Below are positions 58,117 through 64,000 of a stretch of 64,000 bases of DNA, in pieces. The first letter of the stretch is position 1, and the number at the start of each line of letters is the position of its first letter. The notes beneath the pieces were generated by a model. That model was not told where the DNA came from. It did not search any database and saw nothing but the letters and a program-made list of their open reading frames with translations. The DNA is from Hydrangea macrophylla. Taxonomy: Eukaryota > Streptophyta > Magnoliopsida > Cornales > Hydrangeaceae. Where the stretch lies: positions 59,577,010-59,641,009 of the forward strand of contig CM066983.1 of the NCBI GenBank assembly GCA_033977485.1, in the 5' to 3' direction. The position numbers were made by a program, and so were the translations under genes.

Positions 58117-58263
58117 CAATCGATTGGCATTGGATCCAATCGATTGGATGATTTTCCAATCGATTGCCATGGGTTCCAATTGATTGATATGTCAATCGAT
58201 TGGTATTTTGTCCAATCGATTGATATTGTTTCCAATCGATTGACATGTTTGTTCAATCGATTG
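58117..58263. repeat. CAATCGATTG palindrome array 2 (5' LTR)
   Basis: Eight sites start at 58117, 58137, 58157, 58177 (variant CAATTGATTG), 58193, 58213, 58233 and 58254: steps of 20, 20, 20, 16, 20, 20 and 21 bp. Confidence 0.96.
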
Positions 58264-59823
58264 GATATGAGCAGAATGTTATTTGTATGTTGTCTTATAT
58301 TTGTGATATATCAGACTTGTTAATAGTTGTACCATATGGGTTATTGCGCTGTGTGGATAAGATTTATAAATACTATGTCAGGACTAGACTTATATGCAAT
58401 TGTCATTGATATTACGAGATGAATTATCCTATGTTAACTGTCGATATGAGATGAATTATTTAACTGTCATATGTTATTGTCAAAATGAATAGTAGAATGG
58501 AACACGACAGCATGTTAATAGCAAATTAATAAGTAGATATGTTGAATACAGAGCATGTGGTATTTCCTGTACTTAGTATATGAGCATTTCATAACATGTG
58601 TCAGCATGCATGGGATAGTGATGTGAAGAGGCAAGAGAAGCTGATGAGAAATGGGACATGTGACTTATGTGGAATATGAGATATGTGTACTTTGGATCTA
58701 TGGGATCAACGGCTGACGAGTCCGGTGGACGTGGGACGGTTAGAGTTCCTAGTACGCCTCTTGCTGTTGAAGACGTCCAGTAATGCGTATACACTGTTGA
58801 AGACGTCCAGTGTACCATTGACGATTACGTCCGGCTAGTGCCCTAATGTATTTTCACCGTGTAGTCGACCAGTGAGAATATACACAGCGTAGAAGACGTC
58901 CGTTGTGCCGCTTCCATCGTTTACAGATAGGTGGTACCGTGTAGACGACCGGTAACCCTATCAAGGGATTGTAGGACCTACTGCCTAGTCGGGTGATTTC
59001 GATTGGTATTATGGTATCTATGTATGGATACTGATTTGGATTATGGTATCAACGTACAGATACAGAGATGGATATGGATATGAGAATGGCTAGTAAGAAG
59101 ATGGTTCAGTCGTGGATTCAGCGTCCCGACGTAAAGGTATATGCATGGGATGGATGCATGGGTTACATGCATGGATTTGATGAATATGTGATAAGATATT
59201 ATACCATGATCCTTGTCTTTGTCATTACTATGCTTCCTGTTATTCCTGTTACCTTTGATTAATGTACAGTTTAATGAGACCTTTGCTATGTCCGTGAGTG
59301 ACGCCATTGTTAAGAGATTAACCGCATTTTAAGATGCTGAACAATAACGGCGAGGAGTGTTGTTTAATGTACTCACTCAGCTTTGTATCCAAAGCTGATG
59401 GCGTTTGTGCCCTGGACATTCCAATGTCTAGAGCTTCGCAGGACTTGAGGACGAGAGACTGATGTTCTGCCAGTCTTGGAGTTGAAGGCTTGGAGAAGAA
59501 GACGTGCTGCTTGTAATAGTTAGTTTGTATATCTGTTGTTGTTATTGTTATAGGCCTGTGACTATAAGCCAGCTGTTGTAATAGTTTTAGTAGACTTTTA
59601 TAATTGGTACTTGGGCATCTGTTGCTTCCATACCTTTTATAGTTTCCGCTGTAGCCTCTGATTATTGTTAATAAGATATGTTCTATGAATAGCATCCTCC
59701 CTATCGTGGTGTTTATTGGTTTGAGTAGATGACAATGCGGTTATTCACCCGTCATTCCCTATGGACCCATAAAGGAAATTTATTTTTCTCTATTTATGCT
59801 GCTCCGGGGCGTGACAGGATTTT

Positions 59824-59835
59824 TGGTATCAGAGC
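59824..59835 (+). other. Primer-binding site (initiator tRNA-Met), young element
   Basis: TGGTATCAGAGC, 7 bp after the LTR end. Confidence 0.93.
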
Positions 59836-60551
59836 CTAGGTTTTAGTTGTTAACCGCTTGTCTTTTGTGTTAGAACCCGAGTCCTAAGTTAATATCGATA
59901 GCATGAGGATTAGTTGAGATGAGATAGAACTGGAATCTTGTCATGTAGACGAGAAGTTTGAAGAATCCATCTGAGAATGTTTCGTTAGCAGGTAGTAACT
60001 GCTAGAGCCGATAAGAATCATTAGAACTGTTAATAGCTGAGTTCACGGAGAACAAGGCGTTGAGAATTAGTTGTGGTTGTGGAGATCCTATATATATAGA
60101 ACCGTTGGATTTTAGACGCTGACAAATCCCGAAGCAATCTCGGAACAGTCGGTATGATCTAGAAATAGAAAGAGGTTTAGGATAAGATTATCCTGTTACC
60201 TTGAGCCACATGTTAGTTGAGTGTTCTCACATTTTAGTTGAACAATACTCATAGCCTGGAACCTGGGAATGGAAATAGAATATTTAGATTTGACGTTACG
60301 CGTAGAACCTATAGTTTCGTAATCCGTGTTTTGAGCATAGATATATTGGAGTACACTTGGTAGATAGACTGACCTTATGGTTATTATTATTTATGTAAGG
60401 TATCTGTATTGCTTAATGTGATCGTATTATATAGTGGTACTATATATTGGTTACCACATGTTTTGTTCTTGCCTGAGCTGTAAGATAGAATGTGTCTGAC
60501 CGAATAGATTTTCATTTTAGGTAGCAACACCGAACACTACCAGTACTCGTT

Positions 60552-61739
60552 ATGGTTAGGACGACTCAAGGAAACCCGGGCCAGCTGAATGGAGTACCTA
60601 GTGTAGTACCTCCTGAGATAGATCCAACAGGAATGGTCGGAGTTTTCATCCGTCGCATGGAACAAGTTATCAATCGTGCGGATCACATCATCGGCAATGA
60701 AGCACCAGTACGTCGGACAAGAGTCAAGCTGCTAAAGGAATTTTGTGCTCTTCAACCAGAGACCTTTACCGGATTAACGAGAGCATGGCAAGCTGAGCAA
60801 TGGATTTGCCAGATAGAATTGATATTTGAGACAGTTGAATGTACTGACACTGAGAAAAGACATTTGGCTATATTTCAACTAACATTCTTAGCAGCAGATT
60901 GGTGGGACACAGTGAAAGCTATGATAGGTGAAGAAGCTGTAGGAAGGATGACTTGGGAATCATTCAAGACTCGATTTCTAGAGAAGTACTTTCCAGAATC
61001 CGAGAAGAACAAAAGGGAGATGGAGTTCATACAATTAGTCCAAGGTAGTTTTACAGTGCCAGAATATACAACTCAATTTGAGAGGCTATCACGATTTGCA
61101 CCGCATATGATCGGTACACCAAGAAGGAAGATAAAAAGATATCATCAGGGACTAGTTCCACATATCCGTCATATGACTATAGGACATTTAGATCAATCTT
61201 TCGAAGCTCTGGTAGAAATGGCAACGAAGCTAGAAGACGATACTCAGATTAGTGAAGGACCATACTTTGATAAAATATTTCCAGAGTACGATCAGTTTCT
61301 CCTAACGGATCAGAGAGGAAGAGATAGTCAGATTGTGTTGGCTTCTAACCAAGTTCAACAAGGAAATACAGAGAGAAGTTACATGGGCAACCGCCAGAAG
61401 CGTAAGAGGTTGGGGAACAACGAGAAAGAATCAAAACCAGTGGCGACTCCAACACAACATAGAGAACGAGATATCTGCTACAATTGTGGAGTACCAGGAC
61501 ACCATTCCCAAGAATGCAGAGTATCAAGGAAATCTGATGGACGTGGAATACAATGCTTTAACTGCAGTAAAGTTGGTCATGTCCATAAGTTTTGTCCAGA
61601 ATTAGAGATGCAACACAATGTTCCATCGCAACAAGTATCACGAGGGCAGACTCACCATACAAGTAATGGATCTCACTTAGACAAGGACGAGAGACAGAAG
61701 GTACAATACTCAGCACCTACATTTTTGTATTACATATGA
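60552..61739 (+). CDS. gag: Gag protein of the young Tekay-like element, intact
   Basis: 395 codons without interruption, starting MVRTTQGNPGQLNG. Capsid core: AWQAEQWICQIELIFETVEC (about residues 77-96), FLAADWWDTVKAMIG, SFKTRFLEKYFPES and PEYTTQFERLSRFAPHM (about residues 176-192). A Lys/Arg-rich linker is followed by two CCHC zinc knuckles, CYNCGVPGHHSQEC (about residues 313-326) and CFNCSKVGHVHKFC. Length and order fit the Del/Tekay gag, which packages genomic RNA into cytoplasmic particles. A stop follows soon after the second knuckle with no protease in any frame. It is the only full-length open gene in the window and matches the broken Tekay gag at 10223-11195 in layout. Confidence 0.95.
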   Translation: MVRTTQGNPGQLNGVPSVVPPEIDPTGMVGVFIRRMEQVINRADHIIGNEAPVRRTRVKLLKEFCALQPETFTGLTRAWQAEQWICQIELIFETVECTDTEKRHLAIFQLTFLAADWWDTVKAMIGEEAVGRMTWESFKTRFLEKYFPESEKNKREMEFIQLVQGSFTVPEYTTQFERLSRFAPHMIGTPRRKIKRYHQGLVPHIRHMTIGHLDQSFEALVEMATKLEDDTQISEGPYFDKIFPEYDQFLLTDQRGRDSQIVLASNQVQQGNTERSYMGNRQKRKRLGNNEKESKPVATPTQHRERDICYNCGVPGHHSQECRVSRKSDGRGIQCFNCSKVGHVHKFCPELEMQHNVPSQQVSRGQTHHTSNGSHLDKDERQKVQYSAPTFLYYI

Positions 61740-62919
61740 TCCCGACATTTCTAGAACTTTGGCATCCGTTTGATTGATTGTAAGAGGATTAGCCTACTCC
61801 ATAAATTGTAGATATATAAACAATTCATTTGGCACAATCAGTAGTCATTTCTGATAGTAGTTATCCGAGAATGGATATAACATCATTTGCATCCCTGTAT
61901 AACATCTATTTCATCCCTATAAGACTTCAAATGCATCCTTATATGACGTCAATTGCCTCCCTATCGAAAGACTACGCCAACCATTGGTATGTTGGACAGA
62001 GACTAGAGATGAGGAATGTAAATTTGCTTTAGGTGTAGCTTTGACAAGAGAGGACAAATTAGAAGATTGCGAGTATACTGGAAGAGATACTAGTAACGTA
62101 GAGACAACACCAGAATTACAAAGAGTATCATAGAAGGATTCTTTTCAACACCGATTGCATGTTGCTTTCACCCAGTCGAGATTATATAATAGAACGACTC
62201 ATGAAAATCAGTATGTAGCTCTGCCTAACCTATTTAGGTAATACGTGGAAGCAGAACGAGTATTTAATGGATGGTACGACCTCAAGAGATGATCATATCA
62301 ATAGTACATGAGAATTTGGAGATACATGAGGAAGTTTAAATCACCAGTTATGATATTAGAGTCACAAATGCTTTCAAGTCAATATCCTGAAGGACGACGA
62401 CAATAATACGGGAGTTAACAAGGAGTTCAGAGATAGAAGACAATCAACTGATGCAGCAGTACAGACATCGACAGCACAATAGGAAGCATCTTTGGAGACA
62501 GGAGCAAATAGCAATGCTTCACTATGACTTAGATGAGATTAGAACACTTTATCAGTAGAACCCTTACACCGCAGAGTTTGACCTGAGGGAGGAACCTCAT
62601 GTATTTAGAGACTAGCCGTTTCAGATGTTGTGAGAGGATTTGATTGTGCTACCTAGAACCTTTTCCCGAGGTTCGACTTACGAATTTTATATATCTAAAC
62701 CCGAGGATTTGGTAGTTGTCACCCTAGTACTCGTAGATCGTTGATATTTTCGTATCGCGTGTCCAGAACTTTAATCCGTTGGCCGCTGAGGTAATCGTTT
62801 ACGAAAAATGAGAACTTGAGCAATTTTTAGATTCTATCTTCTAAGATGGATTTCTTTTTGGTAGTAGGGGTCGTTGCTTCAGATTTCGAGGACGAAATCT
62901 TTTGATAAGTGGTGGATGA
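61740..62919 (+). other. Internal region of the young element without pol
   Basis: No protease, RT, RNase H or integrase motifs in three frames. The end (GAGGACGAAATC, then a weak purine tract AAGTGGTGGATGA) is the usual stretch before a Del-type 3' LTR. Confidence 0.7.
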
Positions 62920-64000
62920 TGTAATACCCCGTATTTTTAGGTATAGATCCCTAGTACCTTTCTTAGCCTTTGGTGAGATTGTGTGTTCAATCGATTGACC
63001 TTATCTCAATCGATTGATATGTCAATCGATTGGATGTTTTACCAATCGATTGGTATCCTGCCGACCTAACCCCAATCAATTGGCATCTGGTATCAATCGA
63101 TTGGAAGTAGCTGGAGTTGGCCACCTCGTTGGTTTTGTGTGGTTGTGATTGTTTCCCTCCCCTATATATACCCCTCCCCTTATACATATATATGTTTTGC
63201 TTGTGTGTGTTTGGGAGAGAGAGAGAGAGAGATATACTCTCATGTATATATACACATACATATATATTGTATATATATATATATTACACACACCCACACT
63301 CTCGGGTTGTGAAGAAGAAGAAGAAGAGGAAGAGGAGGAGGAGGAGACCAGAGAGAGAAAGAAGAGACAGACAGAGAGACCGAGAAGGAGAGGAGAGAGA
63401 TCAACCACCATAGCCGCCGCCGCGGAGCTCGGGACGCCGTCAACGGAACGCCGGGAGAGGTGAGTTTATTAACTCACTCAAAGAGGATTGTTTTTGTGTT
63501 GTTTATGTGTGTATAATGACGTGCATGAAAAGGAAAGAGAACCCCAACGTTTTTATAATAAAAACCCAGCAGTTTTGAGGAAGAAGATAGAGTTCAATCG
63601 ATTGGCATTGGATCCAATCGATTGGATGATTTTCCAATCGATTGCCATGGGTTCCAATCGATTGATATGTCAATCGATTGGTATTTTGTCCAATCGATTG
63701 ATATTGTTTCCAATCGATTGACATGTTTGTTCAATCGATTGGATATGAGCAGAATGTTATTTGTATGTTGTCTTATATTTGTGATATATCAGACTTGTTA
63801 ATAGTTGTACCATATGGGTTATTGCGCTGTGTGGATAAGATTTATAAATACTATGTCAGGACTAGACTTATATGCAATTGTCATTGATATTACGAGATGA
63901 ATTATCCTATGTTAACTGTCGATATGAGATGAATTGTTTAACTGTCATATGTTATTGTCAAAATGAATAGTAGAACGGAACACGACAGCATGTTAATAGC
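62920..64000 (+). repeat. 3' LTR of the young element, first 1,081 bp
   Basis: Same as 57438 onward. Palindrome arrays at 62988-63103 (five exact plus CAATCAATTG) and 63595-63741 (eight exact). Continues beyond the window. Confidence 0.95.

Larger units (their letters stand above)
57438..59816 (+). repeat. 5' LTR of the young gag-only element
   Basis: 2,379 bp, TGTAATACCCCG to GCGTGACA. It contains two CAATCGATTG arrays, a TATA box, GA and TA microsatellites, a GAGG-rich leader-like stretch and, at 58760-58960, imperfect GAAGACGTCC phrases. Confidence 0.93.
57438..64000 (+). mobile_element. Young gag-only Tekay/Del-like LTR retrotransposon, runs off the right edge
   Basis: 5' LTR 57438-59816, primer-binding site, intact gag, 1.2 kb without pol, then a 3' LTR from 62920 continuing past the window. 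About 1.06 kb of the two LTRs can be compared; I count seven substitutions (all transitions) plus microsatellite length changes, so it is the youngest element here. Lack of pol means it must be mobilised by a relative, probably a Tekay-type element. The target duplication cannot be checked. Confidence 0.93.

Noticed and set aside
57506..58263. Regularly spaced palindromes as a CRISPR-like array
   Set aside because: The repeat is only 10 bp, spacers are about 10 bp, there are no cas genes, and the location is a plant LTR.
9451..59835. tRNA gene fragments at primer-binding sites
   Set aside because: Only the 12-18 bases complementary to the tRNA 3' end are present; these are priming sites, not tRNA genes.

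Overview
This 64-kb window is plant nuclear DNA, most likely from a dicot. It consists almost entirely of transposable elements inserted into one another. I see no intact host gene, rRNA, tRNA or CRISPR. The plant assignment rests on CACTA tnp2 transposase, Ty3/gypsy elements of the Tekay/Del, Athila and Tat lineages with their typical primer-binding sites (initiator tRNA-Met, tRNA-Asp, tRNA-Arg), Stowaway and hAT MITEs, a Mutator-like element and plant mobile domain (PMD) coding sequence. No species can be named from the sequence.

Left block (about 1-37,273): one CACTA transposon on the minus strand is the outer host. Its tnp2 gene (5.5 kb down to position 1) is split by a 3,261-bp solo LTR of a Tat-type element (1240-4500, 5-bp duplication with one mismatch). 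Its 5' region is split by a Tekay-type chromovirus (6622-35225, duplication AATAC), and its 5' end with subterminal repeats lies at 37,273. The Tekay 3' LTR is itself split by an Athila-type element on the minus strand (16685-34325, duplication GTAGC). Inside the Athila element sit a Mutator-like non-autonomous element (18911-20277, 9-bp duplication) and a hAT MITE (23154-23686, 8-bp duplication), the latter within a gene in the env position.

Right block (about 37.5-64 kb): the 3' end of a second Athila copy (+ strand, from about 37.5 kb) is interrupted at 38,487 by a Tat/Ogre-type element on the minus strand. The Tat element carries decayed gag-PR-RT-RH-aRH-INT (54.2-47.7 kb). Downstream of pol, on the opposite strand, it has a spliced PMD pseudogene (43.2-45.4 kb), a second PMD-related ORF (45.8-46.8 kb) and a 162-bp tandem repeat. 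A Stowaway MITE and then a very young gag-only Tekay-like element (57438 to beyond 64,000) have landed in the Tat 5' LTR. The 1.08 kb of LTR overlap visible in the young element differs by about 7 substitutions.

Insertion order from nesting: CACTA before Tekay before Athila before MULE/hAT; second Athila before Tat before Stowaway and the gag-only element. Coding regions are broken by stops and frameshifts everywhere except the gag of the youngest element, which is a clean 395-codon ORF.

The most unusual signal is regulatory. Each gypsy family carries, near its LTR promoter, a dense array of a short repeated word of its own: CAATCGATTG palindromes at about 20-bp spacing in the young element, CpG-dense GCGCGAGCG words in both Tekay and Athila, and AGTGCCGCAGCGGCACT-type palindromes with paired compensating changes in Tat LTRs and upstream of the Tat antisense gene.
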